Below are positions 17,203-24,885 of a DNA stretch of 64,000 bases, piece by piece. The translations under genes and the position numbers were made by a program. Below the pieces are notes generated by a model. The model made no database searches. It was not told where the DNA came from and saw only the letters and a program-made list of their open reading frames with translations. The first letter of the stretch is position 1, and every line of letters begins with the position of its first letter. The stretch covers positions 2,465,001 through 2,529,000 of the forward strand of contig NZ_AP022829.1 of NCBI RefSeq assembly GCF_011405655.1, written 5' to 3'. The stretch is from Adlercreutzia hattorii. GTDB taxonomy: Bacteria > Actinomycetota > Coriobacteriia > Coriobacteriales > Eggerthellaceae.

Positions 17203-17282
17203 GATCAGCCTTTCCTTCTCCAAAAAACCGTTGTTCGCCGGGCCCTTCTCGCGCCTCCCAATGCGCGCCGCGGCGAAGACAG

Positions 17283-17302
17283 AAGTTAGATAAAACTAAC
17301 TA
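17283..17302. promoter_or_regulatory. DtxR-type palindrome upstream of feoB
   Basis: GTTAG-ATAAAA-CTAAC (17285-17300) is a perfect inverted repeat, with the flanks extending it to an AAGTTAG/CTAACTA form. This resembles the TTAGGTTAG...CTAACCTAA consensus bound by iron-loaded DtxR/IdeR. It lies in the 147-base gap between feoA and feoB and could give feoB an internal, iron-controlled promoter. Confidence 0.65.
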
Positions 17303-17349
17303 GAAGGGAGAAAAAATGCGCCTCGGGCGCAGGGGGGGGTGTGGCTCCC

Positions 17350-17580
17350 CTAGGATACGAGTACGTTTTGCGCCTCGTTCTTGCGAAGCGACAACTCGAA
17401 CCCGCGGACAGTCACCTCGATGGGATCTCCCAAAGGCGCCACCTTGCGCACGTAGATGTCAGTGCCCTTGGTGATGCCCATATCCATGATGCGGCGCTTG
17501 ATGGCGCCCTCGCCCACCAGGCGGCGCACCGTCGCCGATTGCCCCACGGGCACATCGCGCAGGGTCTTATCCTCAGCCAT
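17350..17580 (-). CDS. feoA: FeoA-domain protein, adjacent to feoB
   Basis: A 76-residue SH3-like protein with the FeoA pattern: L-R-D-V-P-V-G-Q-S-A-T-V-R-R-L, then I-K-R-R-I-M-D-M-G-I-T-K-G-T and a final strand pair ending in N-V-L-V-S. FeoA is a small cytoplasmic partner that supports FeoB transport. The start at 17580 is preceded by AGGAAG. Confidence 0.92.
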   Translation of the reverse strand: MAEDKTLRDVPVGQSATVRRLVGEGAIKRRIMDMGITKGTDIYVRKVAPLGDPIEVTVRGFELSLRKNEAQNVLVS

Positions 17581-17726
17581 GTTCTTCCTTTCTGTCCTCT
17601 CGGCGATTCCGGTTGATTGGGTCGGCACGACACCGTAGGCGCCCCGCGGCGTCCGTCATTGCGATCGCGCGACGACGCGAATGCCTCTTGACGCCCATCT
17701 TTGCGGGCGCGAACGGGCGTGCCTTC

Positions 17727-18008
17727 TTATGAAACGATGATCTTCGCGGCCACCGATTTATCGAGCGCCACACTCGCGCCCTTGATCTCCACGATGAAGT
17801 TTCCTGCCTGCTCGGAAACGACGGACACCTTCGCTCCCTCGACAAACCCGAGGTTCTCGAGATGATGGTGCACATCGCCCTTTCCCCGCACGCGGACAAC
17901 TTGAGCGGCATCGCCGCGACGCAGGAACGTCAGCGGCATCGGCTGGCACGACGCGCCCGCGCTGCTGGCCCGGCAGACGGCGCTCTCCATAACCATCGCA
18001 TTGCTCAT
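17727..18008 (-). CDS. feoA: Second FeoA-domain protein
   Basis: A 93-residue protein, longer than its neighbour by an N-terminal segment of about 30 residues containing C-R-A-S-S-A-G-A-S-C. The FeoA core is seen as L-T-F-L-R-R-G-D-A-A-Q-V-V-R-V-R-G-K-G-D-V-H-H-H-L-E-N-L-G-F-V-E-G-A-K-V. The H-H-H stretch and Cys pair could bind metal. It is the promoter-proximal gene of the feo operon. The start at 18008 lies five bases after GGAG. Confidence 0.9.
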   Translation of the reverse strand: MSNAMVMESAVCRASSAGASCQPMPLTFLRRGDAAQVVRVRGKGDVHHHLENLGFVEGAKVSVVSEQAGNFIVEIKGASVALDKSVAAKIIVS

Positions 18009-18022
18009 GATGACTCCAATCA

Positions 18023-18073
18023 ATGTTAGCTGCATGCAACATTGTATTGTAGCCAAAAGTTAGACTATGTAAA
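18023..18073 (-). promoter_or_regulatory. Promoter and operator of the feo operon
   Basis: Reading leftward, a -35 box TTTACA (18068-18073) and a -10 box TACAAT (18046-18051) are separated by 16 bases. Immediately downstream, at 18023-18042, lies the dyad ATGTT-N3-TGCA-N3-AACAT, placed to block transcription from about the start site. A CTAAC-like half-site also lies inside the spacer. Control by a metal-sensing repressor is inferred. Confidence 0.7.
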
Positions 18074-18205
18074 CCCTAAAAGTTTGCTTTTTCATACTTT
18101 GTTCCGTGAGCGCGAAACTCGCACAGTCCGCCTGAAACGCCCCTCCAAAGAGCGGGCGACGTGGTATCCTTTATCCCATCTGACCTCTTTGAAGAAGGAT
18201 GATTC

Positions 18206-19780
18206 ATGGCGCAACGCATCGATCGGGCCGCCTCGTTCGGCCAGAACCTGTACGTGGACACGCGTGGAGCAGCCGGCGAGCCGGTGCCTTTCACCCAAGC
18301 CGTCATCAACGGCCTGGCCCAAGGCGGCGGTCTCTACGTTCCCGAAGAGCTGCCGACGCTGAGCCTTGACGAGATCTGCGCTCTGGCGCGTCTCCCCTAC
18401 GCCCAGCGGGCGGCCGCCATCTACAAGGCGTTCAACGTCGACCTGCCCGACGAGGCCATCGACGAGCTCATGGGCCGCGCCTATGGCGACAATTTCGACG
18501 ATGAGGCCATCTGCCCTATTACCTCACTGGACGAGAGCACCCACATCCTGGAGCTGTGGCACGGGCCGACGAGTGCCTTCAAGGACATGGCCCTGCAGTG
18601 CCTGCCCCACTTCTTCTCGGCCAGCGCCGAGAAGCTGCGCGAGGAGGGAACGCTCGATCACGAGTTCATGATCCTCGTGGCCACCTCCGGCGACACCGGC
18701 AAGGCCGCCCTGGAGGGTTTCAAGGGCGTAGACGGCGTTTCCATCGGGGTGCTGTTCCCCGATGGCGGCGTGAGCGACATCCAGCGCAAGCAGATGGTCA
18801 CCACCACCGGAGACAACGTGCAGGTGTGGGCCGTGCGCGGCAATTTCGACGACTGCCAGACCGGCGTCAAGCACGCCTTTGCCGACGAGAAGTTCGCCGA
18901 GAAGTTGCTGGACGAGTACCGCATCGCCCTTTCCAGCGCCAACTCCATCAACTGGGGGCGGCTGCTGCCTCAGGTGGTCTATTACATCTCCAGCTATGCC
19001 GAACTCGTGGCGGCGGGCAAGATCGAAGCCGGATGCCCCATCGACGTGTGCGTTCCCACGGGCAACTTCGGCAACATCCTGGCCGCTTGGTACGCCAAGC
19101 AAGTCGGGGTGCCCATCGAGCGTCTGCTGTGCGCCAGCAACGACAACCGCGTGCTCACCGACTTCATCAACACCGGCACCTACGACATCTCCGACCGCGA
19201 GTTCATTCTTACCTCCTCTCCCTCGATGGACATTCTCGTCTCCTCCAACCTCGAGCGCCAGCTCTTCGAGCTCACGGGCCGCAATGGCGAGGCTATTCGC
19301 CAGTGGATGGCCGATCTGGCCGACGCCCGTTGCTTCCGCGTAGACGCCGAGACGTTCCGCCGCGTGCGGGAGAACTTCAGCGCCGATTCCGTGGACAACG
19401 CCACCTGTCTCGCCACCATCCGCGAAGTGCTCGACGCCCACGACTACCTGCTGGATCCCCACACCGCTGTGGCCTACGCCGCCGCTCAGAACCTGCGCGG
19501 CGAGAACCCCGTCCTCATCGCCTCCACGGCCCACTGGGCAAAATTCGGCAACAACGTCTACCGGGCGATTCACGGCATCGAGCCTTCTGGCGAGTTGCCC
19601 GCGGACGTGGCCGCGCTCACCGGTTGCGAGCTGAACAAGCTCATCGCCGAGGAAACGGACAAGCATCACATCCCCGCCGGACTTGCCAACCTGGATACAA
19701 TGCAATTACGATTCACCGAAGTTATCGACAACGACGTCGAGGCCATCGAGGACGCCGCCGAGGCGTTCCTCACCCGCTAG
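18206..19780 (+). CDS. thrC: Threonine synthase
   Basis: A 524-residue PLP enzyme that converts O-phosphohomoserine to threonine. The N-terminal Y-V-D-T-R-G start and the motif P-T-S-A-F-K-D-M-A-L-Q (PLP-binding lysine) at about residue 124 are diagnostic, as are A-T-S-G-D-T-G-K-A-A and the later C-V-P-T-G-N-F-G-N motif that cradles the phosphate. The length fits the longer fungal/proteobacterial class. The start at 18206 follows GAAGAAGGATGATTC. The wHTH gene downstream is 28 bases away and may be co-transcribed. Confidence 0.96.
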   Translation: MAQRIDRAASFGQNLYVDTRGAAGEPVPFTQAVINGLAQGGGLYVPEELPTLSLDEICALARLPYAQRAAAIYKAFNVDLPDEAIDELMGRAYGDNFDDEAICPITSLDESTHILELWHGPTSAFKDMALQCLPHFFSASAEKLREEGTLDHEFMILVATSGDTGKAALEGFKGVDGVSIGVLFPDGGVSDIQRKQMVTTTGDNVQVWAVRGNFDDCQTGVKHAFADEKFAEKLLDEYRIALSSANSINWGRLLPQVVYYISSYAELVAAGKIEAGCPIDVCVPTGNFGNILAAWYAKQVGVPIERLLCASNDNRVLTDFINTGTYDISDREFILTSSPSMDILVSSNLERQLFELTGRNGEAIRQWMADLADARCFRVDAETFRRVRENFSADSVDNATCLATIREVLDAHDYLLDPHTAVAYAAAQNLRGENPVLIASTAHWAKFGNNVYRAIHGIEPSGELPADVAALTGCELNKLIAEETDKHHIPAGLANLDTMQLRFTEVIDNDVEAIEDAAEAFLTR

Positions 19781-19808
19781 GCCTCCCGGGAACGGAAGCG
19801 ATGCCATC

Positions 19809-20153
19809 ATGGGCCAGTTGAAGAACCTCTCCACCACCGTCCGCCTCACCGTGGCGAACCTCTCTTCCGAGAACAAGTCCGCCTTCGGACCGGGCATCGC
19901 CAAGCTCTGCCTGGGCGTGCGCGAGATGGGCTCCCTCAACGCGGCCGCCAAGGGCATGCGCATGGCCTACAGCAAGGCCTGGCGCATCATCAAAGACACT
20001 GAGGAGACACTCGACGTGCAGCTCCTCCTGCGCGACGGGGCTCACGGCTCCACGCTCACCGAGGACGGAAACCGCCTCCTCGATGCCTACCTGGCCATCG
20101 AGGAGCACCTCTCAGCCGAGGCCGATCGTCTCTTCAAGGAGATGACCCGCTAG
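19809..20153 (+). CDS. ModE/LysR-like winged-helix protein
   Basis: A 114-residue single-domain DNA-binding protein. The core L-C-L-G-V-R-E-M-G-S-L-N-A-A-A-K-G-M-R-M-A-Y-S-K-A-W-R-I-I-K-D-T-E is the ModE N-terminal (LysR-like) winged-helix signature. It lacks the C-terminal molybdate-binding (MOP) domains of full ModE, so metal sensing, if any, must differ. In a genome rich in molybdoenzymes a role in molybdate-linked control is plausible but unproven. Its stop codon overlaps the stop of the convergent gene within CTAG. Confidence 0.82.
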   Translation: MGQLKNLSTTVRLTVANLSSENKSAFGPGIAKLCLGVREMGSLNAAAKGMRMAYSKAWRIIKDTEETLDVQLLLRDGAHGSTLTEDGNRLLDAYLAIEEHLSAEADRLFKEMTR

Positions 20154-20443
20154 ACGGGCTCGATCTCTACGGTAAGCGAACTCCCCCGGGGCTGAAGCCC
20201 CTCGGAGCGCACGCGCAGACGCCAGCCAGGAACGCTCATCTCCTGGGCGGTGGGGGCGGCAGAACCGCCTTCGCCGCCTCTGCTGGCAGCACACTCCCCT
20301 TCCCCTCCATCTACGGGCCAGGGCACTGCCTTCGCAGAGCGGGCCGCCTCGAGAGCCGGATCGCTGCCGAAACGGTACAGACACCCGAAGCACGTATCCA
20401 TGTCATCGAACAGGGTGCTCTCGCAAACTGGGCAGATTTTCAT
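20150..20443 (-). CDS. Small zinc-ribbon protein
   Basis: A 97-residue protein with C-P-V-C at residues 4-7 and C-F-G-C at residues 18-21, a zinc-ribbon pair, followed by a low-complexity Gly/Ala/Glu region and a short C-terminal segment of beta-strand character (W-R-L-R-V-R-S-E ... L-T-V-E-I-E-P) that recalls an FHA-like or carboxy-terminal strand pair. Its start overlaps the stop of the DUF192 gene by four bases (ATGA), so it is the last gene of the Tad operon. Function unknown. Confidence 0.7.
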   Translation of the reverse strand: MKICPVCESTLFDDMDTCFGCLYRFGSDPALEAARSAKAVPWPVDGGEGECAASRGGEGGSAAPTAQEMSVPGWRLRVRSEGLQPRGSSLTVEIEPV

Positions 20444-20916
20444 CGATGTCTCCTTCTCTTGGTTTCGTTCTTAACCGCTCCCCTGCCGCCCGACGTTTCC
20501 GGAGCGCTCTGAGCTCTTGCGAGAGCGGACGCCCTCGGCTTTCTGCGTCGCGGAGCATCGGGGAGCAGACACACATCGCCTCGGACGAACCAGGGCCCCG
20601 GCCGGGCAAAGCGCTCCACTACCGCCCAAGCTCGACCGCAACGCAGGCGCGCCCCCGGCAGCACGAGACGATGAACCGCCACCACCCGGCCCCTCCTGTC
20701 GAGAAAGGCAACGTCGAGGGGATGTCGCATCGTCAGCGTGTGCACATCGCGACAGCGCGGGAACACCATGACCGTAGAATCCGGCCTGCGTCCCGCCAAT
20801 CCGCGCAACCGCAGAAGCGGGCTTGAAGCTACCACCCATCGGCCCTCGAACGGGGCCCGATCGCCATCCCTTACCGTGCAAAGGCGCGCAAACGCCGTTC
20901 CTGCGTCTCCCCTCAT
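20440..20916 (-). CDS. DUF192-family protein
   Basis: A 158-residue protein with the DUF192 core T-V-M-V-F-P-R-C-R-D-V-H-T-L-T-M-R-H-P-L-D-V-A-F-L-D-R-x-G-R-V-V, followed by L-V-L-P-G-A-R-L-R-C-G-R-A-W-A-V-V-E. The family is often exported or attached to secretion loci and has no assigned activity. The C-terminal 35 residues are strongly basic and probably disordered. I chose 20916 as start because its ATG overlaps the TGA of the gene before it (ATGA), indicating coupled translation. Confidence 0.78.
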   Translation of the reverse strand: MRGDAGTAFARLCTVRDGDRAPFEGRWVVASSPLLRLRGLAGRRPDSTVMVFPRCRDVHTLTMRHPLDVAFLDRRGRVVAVHRLVLPGARLRCGRAWAVVERFARPGPWFVRGDVCLLPDAPRRRKPRASALARAQSAPETSGGRGAVKNETKRRRHR

Positions 20917-21359
20917 CCCATCGGCGCATTTACTTGAAGAACCGCGCACAGCGCGTCGCCCACCCGCGTGCAGCTGAGTGCGAGCCATGAGCACCGCCCT
21001 CCTTCCTTGACTCCCGTCCATACTCCTTCTTGGCCGCTGGCCACCAGTGCCCACCCGCGTCCCTCCAGCTCGCCAACGAGGCGATCGGGCAGGCCGTCCC
21101 CCTCCTCAACGAAGGAGACCACCGACCAGTCGTCGTTGGCCCGCAGCTCCTCGCGACCGTTCACATCAACCACTTCCTCGGCGAACCAGTTGGGGGCCTC
21201 CCACGCCGCGCGCAGACCGACGTCGGGCTCAAGCTCCCCTGGCGCCCCAGGCAGCATGGCCTCCCCCATCGGTTGCCCCAAAGCCAGAGCGAGCAGAGGG
21301 GCCAGGACAAGCGCGAGGGCGCACCCGAACCGACGGCGCCATATCTTCCCGGCACCCAT
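20913..21359 (-). CDS. Secreted protein of unknown function in the Tad operon
   Basis: A 148-residue protein with an N-terminal signal peptide (basic R-R-R-F-G then C-A-L-A-L-V-L-A-P-L-L-A-L-A-L-G). The mature part is acidic, with tryptophans, and contains two cysteines in its last third (C-S-W-L-A-L-S-C) plus C-A-V-L; no family recognised. Both junctions overlap neighbours (TGATG upstream, ATGA downstream), so it belongs firmly to the pilus operon and may be a periplasm- or wall-side assembly factor. Confidence 0.7.
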   Translation of the reverse strand: MGAGKIWRRRFGCALALVLAPLLALALGQPMGEAMLPGAPGELEPDVGLRAAWEAPNWFAEEVVDVNGREELRANDDWSVVSFVEEGDGLPDRLVGELEGRGWALVASGQEGVWTGVKEGGRCSWLALSCTRVGDALCAVLQVNAPMG

Positions 21360-21799
21360 CAGAGCAGCACCCCCGGCCGATAGGCGTCCACCGTCAGATC
21401 GACTTCGTGGACGAGCCTCGGAAGCGAGACACCGAACACCTCGTCTTTAAGCCCCAGCCCGAAAAGCGTAGGGGCAAAGGAGAGACGTCCGCAATAGCGC
21501 TGATAGGAGCCTGCCCGCCCCTGAACCGTTACCTCGATTGCCAGGTTGGAAGTACCCAAAGCCTCCTCCAGCTCGCTTTCCACAAGAGCGGCCACCTCGG
21601 CCGGCCCCTGGCCCGCATCGGGCGACGGAGCATAGGAGCAGATGGCTTGACGGGCCAGCTGGTCAAAAGCCGCGCATGCCTCGAAAAACGACAGCGCGTT
21701 CACGACGATGACGGCGAGCACAATGGCCACGGGAAGGACGACAGCCAGCTCGACGGTAGCCTGACCCGCATCCCCGCGCTCCTTTCGCAGAACGTCCAT
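21359..21799 (-). CDS. TadE-like pseudopilin
   Basis: A 146-residue protein starting with a short basic leader and G-Q-A-T-V-E-L-A-V-V-L-P-V-A-I-V-L-A-V-I-V-V-N, the TadE-type prepilin hydrophobic segment, with cleavage expected after the glycine and Glu at +5. The remainder is extracytoplasmic. TadE-like minor pilins prime or stabilise Flp pili. It begins three bases after the large TadG-like gene ends. Confidence 0.85.
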   Translation of the reverse strand: MDVLRKERGDAGQATVELAVVLPVAIVLAVIVVNALSFFEACAAFDQLARQAICSYAPSPDAGQGPAEVAALVESELEEALGTSNLAIEVTVQGRAGSYQRYCGRLSFAPTLFGLGLKDEVFGVSLPRLVHEVDLTVDAYRPGVLL

Positions 21800-21802
21800 A
21801 GC

Positions 21803-23905
21803 TCACTCCCATCTCTCGAGATACGTCGGAGCGCCGACGATGTTGCGCAGGGCTGCGAAAGCGCCATCGACAAGTCCGGTCGCTCCTTCGGCCAAGGTGG
21901 CGGGGAGGGTCACCGTCAACGGAACCGAGACCCCTGTCAGAGGAATCTCGACAACCGCAAGGGTGATCTCCAGGGAGGCCAAGCGCTGATAGGCCTCGTC
22001 GCTCACCCGCTCCGCTAGCAAACCGAGGGCATCGCTGGAGGCCTCGGGGCGCGCCAATGCCTGCTCGCGCAGAGAGAGGTACCGGGCTGACCAGTCGCCG
22101 CCGCCAGCGCGCGCCACGGCTTCCGTGGCCGCAAGAACTGGCTTGATGGGAGCCGTGTCGGCCGGCTCGAGGCCCACCGCCTCGAGCCCTTCGCGAAGGC
22201 CATTGGCGGCCCACTCTCCCAATCCCGTCGAGCCGGCGAGCGGTATGCCCGAAAGCACGGCCGCCACGCCGTTCTCCAACCCTTCGGTGCCGCTGCTATA
22301 GGCCTCCAGGGCGCCGGCCCATCCGTCCAGCACCAAACCACCGACGCCGGAGAGCGCAGAGCCCGACCCCGACAGATCGTCAAGCAAGTCGCCTATCACC
22401 GACGCCTCCTCGCTCTCGTCCCGGATGAGCGTCGCCGCCGACACCGCGGCCCGAGCGCCCAGCGTGCCCGAGGGCGCAAAAGCGCTCTCGAAGGCGGTCG
22501 GCTCCGACGTTCCCGTCGAGACGACGAAGGCGATGCACCCCGCCGCTCCGGGAGGATCCGCTTTGATGCGGAAGGCGCCCGCATCGCCGAGCGCGGCCAG
22601 AACCTCGTCCAAAAGGCCCTCCGCGTTGCCCTTCGCCGCGCGACTCAGCGGCTCAGCATCCGCTCTCGCCTTCTGGTAGTCGGCAGCAGCCTGGGCGACG
22701 GCGTCGTAGTGGTACTCGAACCCATTGTCGATGGAGGTGGAGGCCGAGGCCACCGATCCTAAGGCGCTCGCTGTGAACTTGCAGGCAGGGCAGGTTTCGA
22801 AGGAGCCGGACTCCCACTCCTCGGCCGACCCGTAATAGTCCACGAGCCCCGCCTCCGGGCAACCGTCCCAGGCATGCATCACCGGCAGCTCTCCATCGAC
22901 GGTCACCGGGTAGACGGGCTCGGTATACAACCGTGTGGCCCGCATCTGCTCGGTGTTCCGCGGAAAGCGGGGGAACGACGCTGAGAAGCTGTCGGCCGTC
23001 TCGTGGACGAAGGCCTCGCGCAGCTCGCTTATGGCGTAGGCGTAGAATCGCTTGCGCAGGGCGCTGCGGGCCTGCTCCTCGGCAGAGTCGGAGGCGGGAC
23101 GCTCGCTCAGCAGCCGCTCGCGGTAATAGGCTCGCGCCCGCTCGAGAGGCACGGAGAACGACCAGCTGTCCACCGAGGCGAACAGAGGGTTATCGGCACC
23201 GCTCAGCCCTGCGAGGCGCCCCGCGCGCTCGTACATGCAATAGGACGGATTGTCGCCGCAGTCGCGGGCGAAACCCCGGGCCCGGGCCTCCTCGACGGCA
23301 CGCGCCGCCTCCTCGGCTCGGGACGCCGCCTCGGCAAGCTCGCCCTTGCCCGCTTCCACGGCCTCCTCCATGGACTCCTCGACCGCGCTCGTGCCTGACG
23401 CAATAGACGATCCCTTACCGGGCAGCAGCAGGGCCACGGCCGCATAGCCGTTTCCCTCACCATTGGCCGCCGCCACCGCCGCCCCGTTGGCCGCCGCGAG
23501 AAAGGGCAGCGCCCGCTGCAGCGCCTCCAAGCCCTCGCAGGCCTTCCGGGAGAACGCGTCGCGCGCCTTGAGCACTTTCTGACCGGCCGAAACGAGCTGG
23601 CTACCCAACTCCGCCGCCGGCGGGACGCACAGGGCGACGACGCCGGCGGCGTACGCAATGTCCCCCAGAAGCGTGAGCGACAGCACGGCGGCATCGGCCA
23701 CGCGCACGGCCACCATGAACTCGGCCACGGGGTTTAAGGCCGCGCACGCGGCGGCGTCGGCCACTTCCTGCACCTCGGCGCCAGCGGCGTGGATGCGGTA
23801 CACCTGGGCGGCAGAGAACAGCAGCGACAAGGTGACGAGCAGCGCCACGGCCATGCCGGCCGTCGTCGAGCCCTCCTCGTCGCGGAATATCGACTTACCC
23901 TTCAT
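21803..23905 (-). CDS. Large TadG-like pilus-associated protein
   Basis: A 700-residue protein. The N terminus D-E-E-G-S-T-T-A-G-M-A-V-A-L-L-V-T-L-S-L-L-F resembles a TadE/TadG-type anchor, followed by a long Ala-, Glu- and Gly-rich extracytoplasmic region with stretches likely to be helical or coiled-coil (for example around residues 170-220, rich in E-A and A-A-R) and a C-P-A-C motif near the middle. No enzymatic motif found. The start at 23905 overlaps the upstream pilin gene by 11 bases; a start at 23929 is also possible. It could be a tip or scaffold component. Confidence 0.72.
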   Translation of the reverse strand: MKGKSIFRDEEGSTTAGMAVALLVTLSLLFSAAQVYRIHAAGAEVQEVADAAACAALNPVAEFMVAVRVADAAVLSLTLLGDIAYAAGVVALCVPPAAELGSQLVSAGQKVLKARDAFSRKACEGLEALQRALPFLAAANGAAVAAANGEGNGYAAVALLLPGKGSSIASGTSAVEESMEEAVEAGKGELAEAASRAEEAARAVEEARARGFARDCGDNPSYCMYERAGRLAGLSGADNPLFASVDSWSFSVPLERARAYYRERLLSERPASDSAEEQARSALRKRFYAYAISELREAFVHETADSFSASFPRFPRNTEQMRATRLYTEPVYPVTVDGELPVMHAWDGCPEAGLVDYYGSAEEWESGSFETCPACKFTASALGSVASASTSIDNGFEYHYDAVAQAAADYQKARADAEPLSRAAKGNAEGLLDEVLAALGDAGAFRIKADPPGAAGCIAFVVSTGTSEPTAFESAFAPSGTLGARAAVSAATLIRDESEEASVIGDLLDDLSGSGSALSGVGGLVLDGWAGALEAYSSGTEGLENGVAAVLSGIPLAGSTGLGEWAANGLREGLEAVGLEPADTAPIKPVLAATEAVARAGGGDWSARYLSLREQALARPEASSDALGLLAERVSDEAYQRLASLEITLAVVEIPLTGVSVPLTVTLPATLAEGATGLVDGAFAALRNIVGAPTYLERWE

Positions 23906-24410
23906 GGCGCCATTCACCTGCCTTTCCATTGACGCTCGCGCCATCCAAAGACTCCTGGGCCCACGAGGCGCGCGTCGGCGACGTCGCCGTCACCTCCACC
24001 ACCAAGTTGCCCCGCTCGTTCACCATCCCGAGCAGCGTCGCCCCTCCATCCAGCAGGGGAAGCGGCCTTACCTCCGTCCGCACGGTCACGCGCGCGGCAT
24101 CCGCCGCACCGCCTCCCTCGCAACGTACCTCCCATGTGCAGCCGGAATCATGCACGCGGAAGACGTCGAGGGGAGGGATCGCCCCCAAGCGACGTCGCAC
24201 GTACTCCTCGCAGGTCGCCGCATCGCCATCGCTCGTCGCCAGAAGCCGGCAGCCCTCGGCCGCCGCACCGGCCATGACCATACGGTCGTACAGCACGATG
24301 CCCGGCTGCACGAGCAGAAGAACGAGCAGGAAAACCACCGGCAGGGCCACGGCGGCCTCCACCGTCGACTGGCCGCGCGCATCGCGGGCCCTCGCACCCA
24401 TCCGCCCCAT
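23895..24410 (-). CDS. TadE-like pseudopilin
   Basis: A 171-residue minor pilin. The leader R-D-A-R-G is followed by Q-S-T-V-E-A-A-V-A-L-P-V-V-F-L-L-V-L-L-L-V, with Glu at +5 after the predicted glycine cleavage site. The extracytoplasmic part has several cysteines (G-C-R-L-L, A-T-C-E-E, S-G-C-T-W-E-V-R-C), which could form disulfides. The start at 24410 is backed by AAGGAGGT eight bases upstream. Confidence 0.85.
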   Translation of the reverse strand: MGRMGARARDARGQSTVEAAVALPVVFLLVLLLVQPGIVLYDRMVMAGAAAEGCRLLATSDGDAATCEEYVRRRLGAIPPLDVFRVHDSGCTWEVRCEGGGAADAARVTVRTEVRPLPLLDGGATLLGMVNERGNLVVEVTATSPTRASWAQESLDGASVNGKAGEWRHEG

Positions 24411-24424
24411 TGCCTCGCACCTCC

Positions 24425-24649
24425 TTAAAACACGAGCACATCGGCGATCCACGTGGCCGCCCCAGCGAGATGATGCGACGCCGAAGCGAGCCCGTGATCG
24501 ACGAAGAGCCCTTGGGACAAGGCCCGCCAGAGCGCCGCACCGGCAACAATCACGCACAGGAAAGCCGCCGTGACGATGGCGTACTCCACCGTACCCTGAC
24601 CGAGCTCGTTTCCTAAAGGCTGTTTATTCCCGAGGCGATGGCGTCCCAG
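24425..24649 (-). CDS. Second Flp-type pilin with no ordinary start codon
   Basis: The frame encodes N-E-L-G|Q-G-T-V-E-Y-A-I-V followed by a hydrophobic segment and a 30-residue tail, closely like a Flp prepilin with its cleavage after Gly and Glu at +5. No ATG, GTG or TTG lies in frame between the upstream stop-free region and the mature pilin. A CTG at 24647-24649, within the end of flp, would give a 74-residue prepilin with an 18-residue leader; the coordinates follow that guess. Alternatives are frameshifting from flp or a decayed gene. It precedes the TadE-like gene by 14 bases. Confidence 0.6.
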   Translation of the reverse strand: MGRHRLGNKQPLGNELGQGTVEYAIVTAAFLCVIVAGAALWRALSQGLFVDHGLASASHHLAGAATWIADVLVF

Positions 24650-24855
24650 AGCTCTTGCAGCTTTGGCCGGAACAGGGTGATGGCGATGATGGCAATGACC
24701 ACGAGCACCCCGACGAGAATGGCGTACTCGGTCGTCCCCTGGCCGCGCGTGTCCGCCAAGCGCGAGCGCACCGCGGCGCACCACGCGCGTGTGCGCCGAT
24801 CGACCGCCTCCCGCGCATCCGCTACTTTTCCCACAACGGATTCGAGCCTCTTCAT
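24613..24855 (-). CDS. flp: Flp-type pilin
   Basis: An 80-residue prepilin. A charged N-terminal leader (about 37 residues, longer than usual) ends in D-T-R-G, then Q-G-T-T-E-Y-A-I-L-V-G-V-L-V-V-I-A-I-I-A-I-T-L-F, the Flp major pilin segment with Glu at +5 and adjacent Tyr. It should be the main fibre subunit. AGGAAG precedes the start; the gene lies 30 bases after tadC. Confidence 0.9.
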   Translation of the reverse strand: MKRLESVVGKVADAREAVDRRTRAWCAAVRSRLADTRGQGTTEYAILVGVLVVIAIIAITLFRPKLQELWDAIASGINSL

Positions 24856-24885
24856 GTCGCACTTCCTTTCTCGTTCGTTTCATCT

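Noticed and set aside
19683-19808. Longer N terminus for the ModE-like gene overlapping thrC
   Set aside because: The extra residues overlap thrC in another frame and resemble no domain; ModE-like similarity starts after the ATG at 19809.
24647-24655. Programmed -1 frameshift joining flp and the second pilin
   Set aside because: No good slippery heptamer at the end of flp; kept only as an alternative to a CTG start.
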